A DNA stretch of 64,000 bases, from positions 826,001-890,000 of the forward strand of contig JAILWY010000026.1 in assembly GCA_022113835.1 (NCBI GenBank), read 5' to 3'. Each line of letters opens with the position of its first letter. Within the stretch, counting starts at the first letter, position 1. Of this stretch, positions 1 through 12,240 are shown in pieces. Source of the DNA: Atopsyche davidsoni (Eukaryota > Arthropoda > Insecta > Trichoptera > Hydrobiosidae). Made by a program: the position numbers and the translations under genes. Below the pieces are notes generated by a model that was not told where the DNA came from, ran no database searches, and was given only the letters and a program-made list of their open reading frames with translations.

Positions 1-971
1 TAATTTTATTGCACAAGAGATTGAATAAAATTTTCTTAAAAATTGTTAGCCGTAAATTGTATTTAAAAAGCTACGTTGACTTTATCTTCATGTTGGTAAA
101 AAGACGCACGTTTTTACCAACTTGACAGCCTATTTTAGGGTGCCGTGTTTTGGGAATGGTTTGATAAGTAAATTCGAATTTAGTTAGCTGCCCTGTGAAG
201 TGCTCACTGGTAAGTTATTGTCCATGTTTATGCTTTTGAAACCTGAAAAATTACTATTTATTTTATCACCCATTTTATCTCCCGTGTTAAAGATTCATCT
301 GACATGCGGCTGTAAGATTTTGTATGAAGTTCTTATTGATTAAACACTCGTCGGGTACCTATCGTATTGTCTAGAATTCATTGATAATGATTGAATTGAT
401 TAAAATATATTATCTTCCAGCCTGGTGAAACCCAATATCCTAGTGGGAACGTCATTGCGAGTGTTTTCTGCTATTGTCATTGTGCAATAGCATTTTGTCT
501 TCACTCGATCGTGTTTATTTTGTTTTTTTTTTTTTTGATAAATCAACTGTGAACTATCATACAATTAATCAACTGTATATATATAAAATATATATTTCAA
601 GTTGATGCGAAGAGTATAGTAAAAATATTGTTTTCGTGCAATGTTATTATTTGTTTTTGAATCTTAACATGATCTTGTTGATAATGGTTATCAGACACAA
701 GTTTCATTTTTCAATTGATACATTTATGGTGTAATTTATTCAACATTCGTATAATACGGTTTTAATTATAATATCTGTTCTATTTCTTGTATACCAAAAT
801 GAAAAGAACGGTAATTCAATTACATTTTGTTTTTAAAATCAATTTACGACATTAACTACCAGCTCTTAAACATTACGACTTCGAATGTTTATCTGAATTA
901 ATGCATGCATTTATTAATCCTCCAATATACTGATTAGAGTGCGACTGTGAATATATATTATTTTAAAATAA
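1..971. other. AT-rich non-coding tract
   Basis: No supported gene. The sequence is AT-rich with a T-run near 520-536. A consensus donor-like CTG|GTAAGT is visible at 209/210 on the plus strand, but no convincing acceptor or open exon precedes it. I see nothing else beyond homopolymers and short AT alternations. Confidence 0.6.
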
Positions 972-1074
<103 letters not shown>

Positions 1075-2199
1075 ATTCCAAATATAAAAAAAGATTATAC
1101 TTTGCAGGATAATTAAAAATAAACAGCACACCTATTTTCCGTGTGAAATGTTAAAATAGAAAAAAAATTGTCTAAAATATTATCAAAAGATAATTTAAAA
1201 ACTATGATTTGCCAATTTATGATGTATCCTATATTTTGGCTACATTTTTTTATTTATAAATATTTTGTTTCATCTTTTTAGGTAGGATACCCATTTGCCA
1301 TATACATCTTGTATGCGGCATTTAGGTTATGTTATCGTCAACTAATACCGTCGTATGAAAAACGTCGTAAACCGTGGTTTAGTAACGTCATATCAGTTTT
1401 CTGTGATTCTTCAATAGTAAGGTCTAAAAACTGTAAATTCATAAAATAATTAGCGACCAACGCACAGTAATGGTTTCCTTAGCCCTGATTTGGGAAATTA
1501 GATTTTTTTTCATCCTATAAATTTTTAATACTATCGTTCTTGTTTAGGAAATAAAAAAATATTAAAAAAAAAGTGTATTATATTTCAATCTTAATGCAAC
1601 ACGAAATCTTTCAATGGGTAATATGGGCATATTGTTTTTATTTTATACTTCGGATTGTATTACAAGTATGTGGTGTGGTGGAGGGACTCACGAAATGTGA
1701 TATATCTCAAAACAATGAGTATTGTACTTGTTTTATGAAGCACTCACAATGCAAGCTCGCAGTATCGCCTACGTAGAAAACGAAATGGTATCATTTCCTT
1801 ACAAGTTGCACATATTCTTACTGCGTTAATTTTTAATTGACATTTTCGCACATTTCTAGAAAATTAACAAGTAGTGGTCATAATACAATTTCGTGGCGAT
1901 GTTTTTGTTTATGAAACATACAATTTTTAATTCAGGTTTTTTTTTCTTTTAATACGAGGGACACCTACCTGTCGGATAGTAATTTTGAAATGTTTATAGA
2001 TTCAAAACACTTGTCTGACGATGAACGCAAAGTTTGACATCCCAAATCTTTGCTAGCTAGCTAGTGAATGAGATAACCAAGAAGAAACAAAACATAGTGT
2101 ATACTGTGTGTATAGCTTTATCTGGATCTTCGGCATGAACATATTCTCGATAGTCAGTAGGTATTGATGTATACGGAGGTAGGTAGGTAGAGGCACAAA
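1075..2199. other. AT-rich non-coding tract
   Basis: No supported gene. A weak acceptor-like site followed directly by a weak donor (TTTTTAG|GTAGGA) lies at 1281/1282. Two tiny tetranucleotide runs are present: (CTAG)3 at 2052-2064 and (GTAG)3 at 2178-2190. The short frame at 1573-1776 has no recognisable domain and no supporting signals. Confidence 0.55.
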
Positions 2200-2560
2200 C
2201 TAACTTTCCCGCGCCTTCGCCGTGAGTTTGCCGCCGTGTGATTTACGCAACGAGTTGCAATATCTATAATTTAGTGGGTCGTGGCGGTAACGCAGTTCTC
2301 ACTGTAGACTCATTCTGAGTCATTCTAGCTCATTCAGCTCTACACCTGATCCTAGTCTACCGACGCTCGCCCGCAATATTCGGGGAAGAATCGGCGAGAA
2401 AATGTCATATTTCGATAAATTTCAAGACACCGGCCGCCCCACTTGGGCCGGTGTCTTGTCTTACTCTTCGAAAAGATCCAGTGAGGATATAATGTGACTG
2501 TGACGGACCCCGATTGCCTTTTCGGAGGATTTCCCCGTCGCGGGTCAACACAATGACCGA
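2200..2560. other. Small GC-richer unique island
   Basis: GC and CpG content rise over this stretch relative to both flanks. The stretch contains a strong hairpin (listed separately). A minus-strand frame covers 2352-2693 but resembles nothing I know. It could be regulatory sequence or part of an old repeat. Confidence 0.4.
2423..2458. repeat. Perfect 13-bp GC-rich inverted repeat (hairpin)
   Basis: CAAGACACCGGCC at 2423-2435 is exactly complementary to GGCCGGTGTCTTG at 2446-2458, with a 10-nt loop (GCCCCACTTG). Complementarity stops sharply at both ends. No T-run follows on either strand, so it does not look like an RNA polymerase III terminator context. Function is unknown: it could be a dimeric protein-binding site, a structured RNA or a relic of transposon ends. 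Confidence 0.8.
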
Positions 2561-5180
2561 CACTTTTATTTTTATTAAAAGTTATTGTAAAAATATCAGG
2601 TGTCAGCTTTTGACTGGCTGAAATCTTTGTGTCCTGTAAAAATAAAAAAAACCGAAGGGTTGAAGAGCTAGGATCTAAATTAGAAAATATCACGGTAACC
2701 CTACTTTTCTTTTCATGATAAAAAACAAAAGCAGCGATTAATACAAATCATATCTTGAGAACGACCGATGTGTGTAGATATTTCGATTGAATAGTATCTA
2801 TTAAACGATGACTGCTGTGCTATAACTGGGCATGTTGGATATGCGACATAACTGTTGTTTACACCGCACTGATTTGTTATTATTGAAGTTGATTGATTCA
2901 AATAATGTTTCATTCGTCGTCCAGACCTAACGATTTCGGGAAGTATTTCAACTATTGAGTGAAGTGTCTAGTGGAATCTCTCTGGAGATGGTGCTCTTCG
3001 TTTGGAGCTCCACCGCTAGGAATCGTTGAAATAAAATGACATGCCGCGTGAGTTGCGAGCGGCGACATCGGCAGACTGCCGCTAAAGGCGCATTCGCGTG
3101 AACGGTCGCTCGGAGTAGTGCGCCCAACCATCATAACTACTGCAGACACTTTGATTCCACGGAGATGCTGAAGGCGCAGCCTCGGCCACATTTAGTCTTA
3201 TGCTTGAACATTTTATGCGCTCGTGTCTACATATCGGTTAACACGTTATTAAATATAACACGCGAAGATGCTGGCCACGCTGTTAACACGGAGAATCATT
3301 TTATAATTTCTGACATTTATCACGGACGATGACATGGGAATAAATGACCTTTGGCACTCTTTTAATTACAACACAAATAAAGTTAACATATACATTCTAG
3401 GAAATTCGCAATACCATGCAACAAAGGCACGAAACTACTTTTTTCCAAATACCAATTTATTCCTAAGCAATCAAATAATAATATGAATCGAACTTCGTTT
3501 CAGGTTTGCTGTAGAAAACACGGCATCGGGTATTGCACTGTCTGTTTTAATTAATTGTTTGACACAATCGTGCGTTGTATAATTATAGGGAGCGATGCTG
3601 TCATGGAGACCTTTATCCTCCAATGGATTGACAGGGATATCTTTAATTGCCAGTGTCTCGATCTTCGTAATATAATTGTAACGTTTTCATGCGAATAATA
3701 GAATATTATAAATTGACGCTCTTCTCGCGATGAAAACACAGCGCATCAATTTATTAGTTAATTATTTTATAAAGGAAGTTTAGATCGTGCCACGGTTATA
3801 CCTCGACGAGGAAGTAATTCCCGTAGTCTTTCGTCTCTGTCGTACTTAATTATTATTTATTTATGAAAATATTAAAAGCAGTGACGTGCATCAGAGTATA
3901 CAAACGCTTACAAATACTTGAAAGTAAACATAGTTTTGTATTTTTTGAAAATATTTTTGTAAACTATTTTCTTCGATTTACACCTTTTTTCAATTGAGAT
4001 AAACATTTTTTTCCAATGTATTCAACAAGACACACAAAAAAAAGGTTTTGAAACTGTCGTCAGTAATGTATTCAGTACAACGCCAGAAAACTTAAGAACA
4101 TTTTCGTGTCGCTCAAAACACACGACTATTGGGGCTGTAGAAATGCAGGGCCATATAAAATTTAATTTAATATAAAGTTTCAACCTTATTGTTACTGCTC
4201 ATATATGTTAAGGATTACACAAAAAATAATGATTATTTTATCGTACAAAAAGTATTATAAGCAAATCGCTCACGATATTATTGCTACATTTACTAATCGT
4301 TGTTTGGGTTATTTATGGGAAGTGATATTCTGTTTATCTCCAAATTACTATTTTCTGATAAAATTGAAATTCAACAAAAACATTTATTTTTTTGTTTCTT
4401 CCAACTTGAATAATTTCACACAGTCAAGGAAATGCGTGCAGTTGTCCAATCGTCAATAGTAACAATACTTTTTTGAGTCCTCGAAATGCATGCGCCGCAC
4501 GTATGCACGCACGGATCGTGCCGGTAATGGCAGCTGAAGCGACGACCGCGAAGCATTCACTTGACACGCTGGTGAGGGTCAATAACCAATATACAGCACA
4601 CGGAGTAAAACACCCGAGATGCGCCGGACCACCCGGGCCCGCTGCGGGAACAATCGCCAAGAATATCGTTCACGCAATTAGGCGAGGGGAGGACTCGGGT
4701 TGTGCACCACCAGGCTGTGGGACCATCTCGACCGGAGAGCGGCTCGTCGTGCAAGGAATGATCCATCGATCGGCAAATATTCAACGTTTAACCTACATTT
4801 GAATTTCAATAACGTCACGTTACCGGAAACTGTTTTAGTACAATCGAACGCCGAGAAATAAATTCCTCGGTTGATGTATATATATTTTTTTCTTGCTTCA
4901 TGTTTGTTTTCAAACATAAACGTCCATCGTGGTAATACGTTTGATTCCATTTCCGGATGCAATGTGTTATTCTCTGCAGGGTAAAACAACTCACCGGCTC
5001 TGGGCCCCCTTCGGTGTTGAGTATCATAACAAATATCGTTACTAGATACAAAATATTACGGTGAATTTTAAAATATGTAAGAAATAATTCAGAGAGTACT
5101 GACACAAGCGAGCGAGATTTTATTAAATTAAATGATCTAAAATCACAAATTTATAATATTATCGGGAGAACACAATATGC
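2561..5180. other. Mixed non-coding tract
   Basis: No supported gene. Two moderately GC-rich patches (about 2990-3190 and 4480-4770) hold overlapping frames on both strands, as expected from composition. The word GTTAACACG occurs twice (about 3238 and 3281). The remainder is AT-rich. Confidence 0.5.
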
Positions 5181-6420
5181 AAGGATCCTGCGGGGAAAAC
5201 GATTTTCTCGCAGTCGGTGGAAGCTTTCTGGCTTCTCTCCCTACCGGGATTAGGATGATCGCGAAATCGCGAGATCACGAGATTTCTGCAACTTTTTATC
5301 AAACTTAAAGTACCCGTCCAAATGCTGCTATCTTATTTACCTTGAAACTTCACGACTGTGCCGGAGTAGACAGCATAAAGCTCGAGGAAGTTTTACCGTC
5401 TCGCGCGGCTGCGCGAGCCTAACGAACGAGAGAACCGCCGCGGCACGCCTCCGTCCTCCCGCCGCAGAGGAGCACACTTTTCAAACTTCCGCATCGGAAC
5501 CTTCCTGAAGAATACCAAAACCTCGAAAGTTTCCGGGGACTTCCCGCCTGGCGCGGAAGCCCTCGCCCTGCACTCTGCACCGCGCGTCGTGGACTTATCA
5601 ACCGCCCCGCCGCTCATACAATCACGCGGCCCTGAGAATGCATTTTTCAAGCGAAAAAAATTAATTTATTTTTAAAAAAATGTATGTATTTACGTAATAC
5701 CAAAACAAAAAATCGTTATATTTCACATTACATATAAATTGCACTGCTTTCGGTAGAGTGTATCTCGACTATATAACGATTGTAATACTATAGGTAGGGA
5801 CGCATTATTTGCTTGGATGCAACGGTACATTTCAATAATAAATGCTTTTATTTTTTAAATGCCAATTATTGCCAACTTTCGCTGCATTTTAGCTTCGAAT
5901 CGTAGGACGAGTAGAGCCCCGGCTTTGATGTTTGCCATTGCGTCCCTGCTCGCTTTGTTCTGTTGCTAGATTTGTTCGCCCTGGAGGGTCTCCCGCCCCC
6001 CTCCACCCGTCCACCGCCACCCCCACCCCCGCCCCCCTCCACCCGTCCACCGCCACCCCCACCCCCGCCCCCGCCCCCACCCCCACCCCCACCCCCGAGT
6101 CGCGTCGCCTGCCAGCCGGCCGATCGCCGATCGGTCCGCCTCGTGTATTGCGATCGGTCGCATTCCGCTTTGTTCTTTCGCTCGTTGCGTTCGATTAAAA
6201 TCTCTGCGGCTCGCCTGAACTTTAGTGAAATCTGCCGATTGCCGCGACATTCTCTCGGTCCGCGCGCTCCTTTAATTTGCTCTATTCGGGGAGCTCGAAA
6301 TAATTTTGGAGACGAAATTAACGAAGCTCCCGGCCTATTGTCTTCTCGCTGAAAATGTCACGAGCGGCTTTTGCGGATAATAACTCGCTCGTTGACTAGT
6401 TTCGACAGCGTCACTGGAAA
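5181..6420. other. CpG-rich island
   Basis: GC and CpG density are clearly higher than the flanks from about 5190 to 6400, broken by an AT-rich stretch at about 5640-5880. The island carries many overlapping open frames on both strands, the pattern of GC-rich non-coding DNA. A C-rich minisatellite sits inside (listed separately). It may be a promoter or enhancer; no TATA box or first exon is evident. Confidence 0.5.
5995..6097. repeat. C-rich minisatellite with exact 36-bp duplication
   Basis: A 36-bp unit at 5995-6030, beginning GCCCCCCTCCACCC, is repeated exactly at 6031-6066. It is followed by an array of CCCCCA/CCCCCG hexamers to about 6097. The duplication is recent because the copies are identical. 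Proline-rich (plus strand) and Gly/Val/Ala-rich (minus strand) frames here are by-products of the repeat. On the minus strand the hexamers form regularly spaced runs of five G. Confidence 0.93.
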
Positions 6421-7290
6421 ATGTCAAAAAGTAATAAATTGAAAAAAATACTATAACAGTTTAAAAATTATCGAGTGTCTCCGATCGCTGTCAATTTGTA
6501 ACGCGGGCACAATATTGGTGTCAAATTTGACGAATTCGATTTGAGCATTGCATTTTTAATCGGGCGTAATATTTAGCAACGGTGTCCGGTCGTAAATCAC
6601 GCGTAATTGAAAACCACGGCAGGGAGCGACGCGTGTCGTTGCGGCCGGAGCTGTTGGGCCGCCGTTTCGTGATCGGTTTCCGCAAGCACGAGAAGAAAAA
6701 AAACGCTACATTTCCCATCGGGGCGATCGTGCAATCGTCTCCCGTTTCGCGTATTAATAGGAGCGCATCACAAAAAACTTGCTACATAAATTTTTCGCCG
6801 CTTTCATTCTGAGAATAAACATTTGGGTTTGAATCGTGGGAGTGAATTATCCCGGAGTCGGTTCGAACCGCAGGTCGATCGTTCTATGAAAATACCAGTG
6901 GCGGCACACTCCCGGAAGCCTGGCTCGCTTCGCTGAAATTTCACTCTGTAGGTTCCGGAAATCATTCATCACCCATATATTTTTTAATACAAATTACTGA
7001 AATATACTCATGCGATAAATATAAATGTTTAATTGATTCAAATATACGTTAATTTCAAAGTGCTTCGTTTTTAGGGATAAAAGATTATTTTTTTTAGACG
7101 ATGAGCCACGTTTTCTCCTGTGGTATTTTTAAACGATCACGAATTCAGCTCTAATATTGTAAAATATAGTAATAATTAGTCCACGGCCGTTGGGCTAGTA
7201 TTTTTTTTTCGTGCCCAAAATAATTGGGATTTCAAAAATATGTTGAATCATATTTGAGAATTGAATGCAAATAGCCAAATGATCGTAAGT
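6421..7290. other. Unique non-coding tract
   Basis: No supported gene. From 6480 to 6760 the sequence is moderately CpG-rich and low in simple repeats, which would suit a cis-regulatory element. From 6960 to 7290 it returns to AT-rich DNA. Confidence 0.4.
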
Positions 7291-9060
7291 TCACGCCACT
7301 TCGATTTCGCCCATCAGCGAGTCGGCACCCAGGAGCCAGCCGACTCGGGTTCAAAGCCGGCGATGTCGTCAGCCGTGCAAGCCCCGCGGGACGAGGCCCT
7401 TCTCTCACCTCTCCGCGCTCACTCTTCTTCTCTAGGTCCGGTACGACTCGCCCTAGTATTACCCGTTAACCTTAAAATCACAAAACCCTCCGCGTTTGCC
7501 GGACGCAATGGACGTATTGTCCTCTGCTTAGCGAGAAGTACAGGAGGTCTCGGAGGCACAAATTAGAATTCAGGAACTCTGACAATAGGCCGCGGCGCGC
7601 CAACGCATCGTCGAACGCAGGTAGCCGCTGAGATCAACGTCTATTTATACATTCAAAATAACTCGTCCGCGTGTTAAGTCATTTACCGCGTCCTAGAGGG
7701 TTAGGTCAGGTTACCTTTAGCGTTTGCAATATTCGGGTAATCTATCCGTACCCAAAACGAAGGAAAAAATAAAAACATTGCATGCTATTGTCATTGTGGA
7801 GTTTTTTTTTTTTTCACAAAGCGGCCTTCGGGTGTTTAAAATTTACAGATATGTTTGTAGATTTTCACGAAAGATAAATAATGAGCTATTTTATTGTCCC
7901 TGCGGCCTCGCGCTGTCGTTGTCGCGCATGCGGTATAATTATTATTTTTGTACCGCTACCGTATCGCTAAGAGAATTGCATATTGTATTTTGTTTTGCGA
8001 GTACATCGTCGATTTCGTCGGGGCTCTCGCCCGGGCGTCCTCGGCGGCGATCGGCCTCTCGCCTCATCGCCCGCCTCCGGAGTGCCAGAGCGTCTGCCGG
8101 CCGGCGGGGGGAGCGAGCCCGCGGGAAAGGGACGCCCCTTCGAATTCGATCTGAAAATGTACCCTGAAAATATCCGAACGATTTAGAAGGTTTTCGTTGC
8201 CAGTTATCGCGCGCTCGGATCGGTTTCATTTTTGAAAATTGATTTAAATTTAAGCATCGTACTCGGAATAGAATAAAATTAAAATACCGAAAATTAACTC
8301 GTCGGACATTCCGATGAGTCCCCCGAGGCTGCCGAGTGGGGCGGGGCGCTCTCTCCTGCGCGACGAACTTCGAGTGGGAATCTTGAATTAACTTTTTTTA
8401 CAAATCGAATTTTCCAAAATGAAGTTGAACTCGGAAGGCCGCGACCGGCGCCGGCGTCTTCCTCGTCAGTCGCGGCTGGGGGGCGGCGGGGGCGGCGGGG
8501 GCGGGGAGCCGGGACGGCCGCGGCCGGCAGTCGATCGCGAGCCGCCGAGCCGCCGAGCCGCCTGCACGCGCCGCCGCCCGCAGTCCCGGTGTGCCGAGTG
8601 TCCCGGTGTCCCGGTGTCCTCACCCTCCGAGTGAGCCGAGTCATCCCCTCGGGGGCGGATCCCTCGCGCGACACGGCGCACCACCCCCGACCGGGAGGCG
8701 AGCGACCGGCGGCCGTTTCCTTTTCGGGCGACCGGCTTCCCACCTGATCGGCGGGTATGTCGCAAGCCTTACGTCACTCGTTTGCATGCCGTGACTTTTC
8801 CGCTCGCGATTGCACATTACGGGTCGGAAGTGACGGCGGCCAGAGCCCGCGCCCTCCCTGCTGCTCGGGGAGCTCTGCGCGGGGCGGGCGGGGCGGGGGA
8901 GCCGGCCGGCCCCGCGCGGTGCTCGCCGCTGCGCCTCGCGGGCCCGTAAACAAATCCCCGTATGCGGGGGAGGGGCGACTACTTGCACATTGCGTGACAA
9001 AGCCTGTCAAATTATTTGCCGATACCTTGGCCAAAAAAAGTGGACCCGTCAATGTTACTG
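7291..9060. promoter_or_regulatory. Large CpG island, possible promoter region
   Basis: This is one of the two most GC- and CpG-rich blocks of the window, densest at 8010-8150 and 8290-8960, with an AT-rich break near 7720-7960 and another at 8160-8300. Open frames of up to about 150 codons on both strands overlap each other and look compositional. G-box clusters of the Sp/KLF type lie at 8478-8506 and 8881-8899. A TATA box (9297) and a donor (9597) follow downstream, so a plus-strand promoter is a reasonable guess. Without transcript data this remains an inference. Confidence 0.4.
8478..8506 (+). repeat. GGGGGCGGC repeats / GC boxes
   Basis: About three copies of a G5CGGC-type unit give several overlapping GGGGCGG-like boxes. 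A second cluster, GGGGCGGGCGGGGCGGGG, is at 8881-8898. GC boxes of this kind bind Sp/KLF zinc-finger factors in animals, and G-runs like these could also form a quadruplex. Confidence 0.7.
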
Positions 9061-9296
9061 TATAAGTAAAAAATAAACTTTATAGTATTTCATTTTTTTT
9101 TTAAATGTTCCTTACGCACACCCGACGAGCCGACACTGAGTCGACATCATTTGCAACGCGTTTGTGCTATTCGTTTGCAATCGATGCTCGCATGTTCGGC
9201 TAAACGTCAGAATTGTAAATCGCATTGCCGAGACACCCGCCGTAAATGTTTGCCATAGAAGCATAGCGCCTCACATTCGACGGCCTTGAACTCCTT

Positions 9297-9596
9297 TATA
9301 AAAAGATTCCCCCCGTTGTGTCGCGTACGTTCGTCGAAGAATTTTATATCAATAAGTGTTACTGTTAGTTTTTAACGACTGTAGCGTGCATTTGAACACG
9401 GCCTCCCGGAGAAACGCATTCTTCTATACTTGGAGATTCCCTTTTGTACCGTATTTGGAGGTATTTTTTATTACCGTTTTGGTTACAAAAAGCGGTTATC
9501 GCTGTGAAGGCATATTAATGCTTGAATACTTGCCTTTGTATTCACGATGCGAATAGAGATTAAAATAGCAGCGTTATTTGTGTTTTTGTAAAGGCG
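9297..9596 (+). promoter_or_regulatory. Candidate TATA promoter and non-coding first exon
   Basis: TATAAAAAG at 9297-9305 lies just downstream of the large CpG island. Initiation would be expected around 9327-9330. About 270 nt further on, GCG|GTAAGT gives a consensus donor at 9596/9597. Together these look like a promoter plus first exon. No ATG-initiated frame of note occupies the interval, so an exon here would be mostly 5' UTR or non-coding RNA. All three signals could co-occur by chance in 64 kb. Confidence 0.25.
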
Positions 9597-9930
9597 GTAA
9601 GTAAACGATACGTCGAGTCCGGCACGGCCGGCTTCGCGACGACCGGAGGCCCGAGAGTTCAACGCTCACGGAGTCTCTTGCCAATAAGCGATGGTCTCTT
9701 TAATATTCAGGTACGCACGCTCAATACGCAGGTACAGACTCACATAAATATATATCACTTTCGAGGGAAGCACACTCGGGTGTTATATCTGTCCAACCGT
9801 GCAATAATTATTGTCCTTCCTGCGGGCAGAGCCGACTGTGAAGTATTCAAAAGGGTCAGCAGACTTTGTATTTTATCAGTTAAACTACTCAACAATGATT
9901 ATTGAATGCAAATATTTTGATTTTGTACGA

Positions 9931-10005
9931 AGCCGACTCGCGGTCTAGTGGTTAGAACGCTTTCTTGTCGAGCGTCGGGTCACGGGTTGAAATCGAAGGG
10001 GATCA
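9931..10005 (+). mobile_element. tRNA-derived SINE head
   Basis: An A-box-like CGGTCTAGTGGTTAGAACG (9941-9959) and a B-box-like CGGGTTGAAATCG (9983-9995) are spaced as in a tRNA gene. The acceptor stem does not close, so this is not a functional tRNA. The A-box wording matches the usual head of insect tRNA-derived SINEs. The tail probably extends to about 10060. Confidence 0.65.
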
Positions 10006-10518
10006 GTATTTTCTGGGTTCAAAAAGAAGGAAAACCAGCCGAGAAAAATCCTTTGATTCAGATATTCTGTGATTTTACGGCATACGGCAGATGTCGTTGA
10101 GTCGCATCAAACCGAACACAGCTTGTATTACTTACATACGGCTTACATACTTGTATCTTCTTTTAAGGCCTTCTACTATAACAGAGTAAAATGGTTATGC
10201 ACTTTTTTGCTTATATTATTTTGGTTTGGATGTCGATTTGTGAAAAAAATGATATTTCAGTATATTACAGCGAACATTGTGTAGCTATACTTAAACTTTT
10301 AAAGGTACAAATACTAATAGAAATACATATTATATTAAGAGATTTATAATAAAGCAGCCAAATAAACCTTATATCTATATGAGAATCCTTAGTATGTACG
10401 TAAATAAAAATTCACGTTTGATAAAATAAGATAGATCTTCAGGACGCTTACTCGAATGGCGTGACCTTGAACCCCACAGGTGGTATGATTTATTCAATGA
10501 CACTTAGTCCAGGGATAC

Positions 10519-10542
10519 ATATATATATATATATATATATAT
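10519..10542. repeat. (AT)12 microsatellite
   Basis: Uninterrupted alternating AT, 24 bp. Confidence 0.95.
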
Positions 10543-10630
10543 TCTGAGCTCCCGAATACAATTTCACGCCGGAGAGGCGTTAAGGTGTTGATGGGTGTCG
10601 CCGGTGCAGGCAGAGGCGGCGTGGGTGGCG

Positions 10631-10684
10631 CACCTGGCCCACCTGGCCTACCTGGCCCACCTGGCCTACCTGGCCCACCTGGCC
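10631..10684. repeat. 9-bp minisatellite (YACCTGGCC)6
   Basis: Six perfect 9-bp copies differ only at the first base (CACCTGGCC or TACCTGGCC), giving an 18-bp higher order in part. One plus frame encodes Gly-Pro-Pro/Gly-Leu-Pro triplets like collagen. It is short and lacks more Gly-X-Y sequence around it, so I read it as a repeat and not as a collagen exon. Confidence 0.93.
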
Positions 10685-11355
10685 CTACGCGTCTTCCTCG
10701 CGCAGCCTCGGCAGCACCGCGCCCTCAGCAGGTTCTGCACGAACACCGCGACGAACTTTGGCCTCGAACGAAAGGGCTCTCTACTTTATTAACTCAGCCA
10801 TCTCCTGAAAACTCATATTTGATATTGACATGGAGAGTATTGAATATAACATTTGTGTATTTTTAAAAAAGTGCGTATGGAAATGTCACATATTTGTTAA
10901 AAAAATTATTTAATATATGATTATTTTCCATTAAATTAACAGCACTCTTCTCCATATTCCGGTTTTAGTTTAATGTGTAGCACTATTTTAAGGCAAAGTG
11001 GGAAAAAATGAAAATTCGTTACTTAGTGATTATAAATTTTAATAGAACTCGTTTCCGCTTTGCTTTTGTAGCAAAGCACTTGTTTAAAATAAAGTCACAA
11101 AAAATATTTATTTTCAAATCCAACAAGTATACAAAATGAATGGTCAGATCGACCAAAAATTCTTATGGAGATGTTAATATTTATATGAAACCATCGGCAC
11201 GCCTTCAAGGTTCAAAGTTTGCAAGTTCGATTGATGCCAAGAAGGTCTTTTGTTCGAGGTCCAGAACACTGCTTTTCGCTGTAGTAACAGTGACCCGAGC
11301 AGCTGTTATCAAAGTAACGCCTTTTTTCTGGTGTTGTCCGACTCTGAATTATCAC

Positions 11356-11420
11356 AGTACTCCTGTCTGTGCGAGGAGTGCTCACTTGTAAAGCCAGCGC
11401 CGCTCCTCTGCGAGGGGCGC
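11356..11420. other. Two adjacent GC-rich hairpins
   Basis: Hairpin 1 pairs AGTACTCCT (11356-11364) with AGGAGTGCT (11374-11382), nine pairs including one G-U. Hairpin 2 pairs GCGCC and CTC (397-401 and 403-405 of the 11 kb block) with GAG and GGCGC (412-414 and 416-420), with one internal mismatch. The flanks are AT-rich. They may be a structured RNA, but two such stems could also occur by chance. Confidence 0.4.
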
Positions 11421-12240
11421 AGGGAGTGTTTTTCTTTTCTCTCGGTGTTTATCTGAAGCCCCATTGCTCATTTGTATCACAGCTTCTTGACAGGCTATGA
11501 GATAACATTGTTCAGCTCCTGCCAGATAGTATTATCATTTAGTTCTTTCATCACGTGCTACAAGAGTGTATCATAAATTGTTATTTTAAATATTACAAAC
11601 GATTTTAGAGCAGCGCGTTTAGGTAAACTTATCAACTTGTACTTTCATGATTTGTATAATAGTTATGTGATTAGTAATTATAATTGCTTATTGTCAGATA
11701 TTTTAATAATATATTATGAATTTTCGATGCGAATAAGTCACAATTGTAATCGTAAAAATCTGACTTATACTAAATATTAGGCATTATTAAACTATTGTTC
11801 ATTTGATTAGATCAATGGAAATGTAATTATACCAAATTAAAACGTAATATTTTTTGTTGATGATAAAAACCATGATTTTGAAATTTCATTAAGAGGCAAA
11901 TAAATTTACATTAAAATTCATTATTGCATTAATTTCAAAAATATTTTTATGAATTTGAAAGCATCGCTAAATAATTTTTTTCTTAAAACAAATAACGTAC
12001 GGATTTCCTTCGACTTTTCATAAATTTACGAATATTCTTATCGTTTGATCAACGGATAATAATTAATAATTATCGAGGGAATCTAGCTGAGACGAATTTT
12101 CATCTGGGCTTTTCCATTTTCCTTATTATGTTCGCTTGACGAAAAGGTGAAAGTCACAACACAAATAATGAAGATTAAACGATTTCATGATTAACGAGGC
12201 GCTATTTTTAAAAGCCAATTAGTTCGCAGAGCTTCTAATC

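Larger units (their letters stand above)
10006..12240. other. AT-rich non-coding tract
   Basis: No supported gene. It contains an (AT)n run, a 9-bp minisatellite and a pair of hairpins (all listed separately). A small GATA-like group (GAGATAAC, AGATAG, TTATCATTT) lies at about 11500-11540. From 11560 to 12060 the sequence is very AT-rich with no visible structure. Confidence 0.55.

Noticed and set aside
5963..6352. Proline-rich frame
   Set aside because: Product of the C-rich minisatellite and its CpG-rich surroundings.
8294..8743. 149-codon minus-strand open frame
   Set aside because: Arg/Pro/Gly-rich frame in a CpG island with competing frames in several phases; the GC boxes explain the low stop frequency.
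9931..10005. Functional tRNA gene
   Set aside because: A and B boxes are present, but the acceptor stem does not pair and the T-arm is imperfect; a SINE head explains it better. The same holds for the other tRNA-like loci.
10585..10866. Collagen-like Gly-Pro-Pro frame
   Set aside because: The Gly-X-Y stretch is exactly the six-copy 9-bp repeat; no collagen sequence continues on either side.
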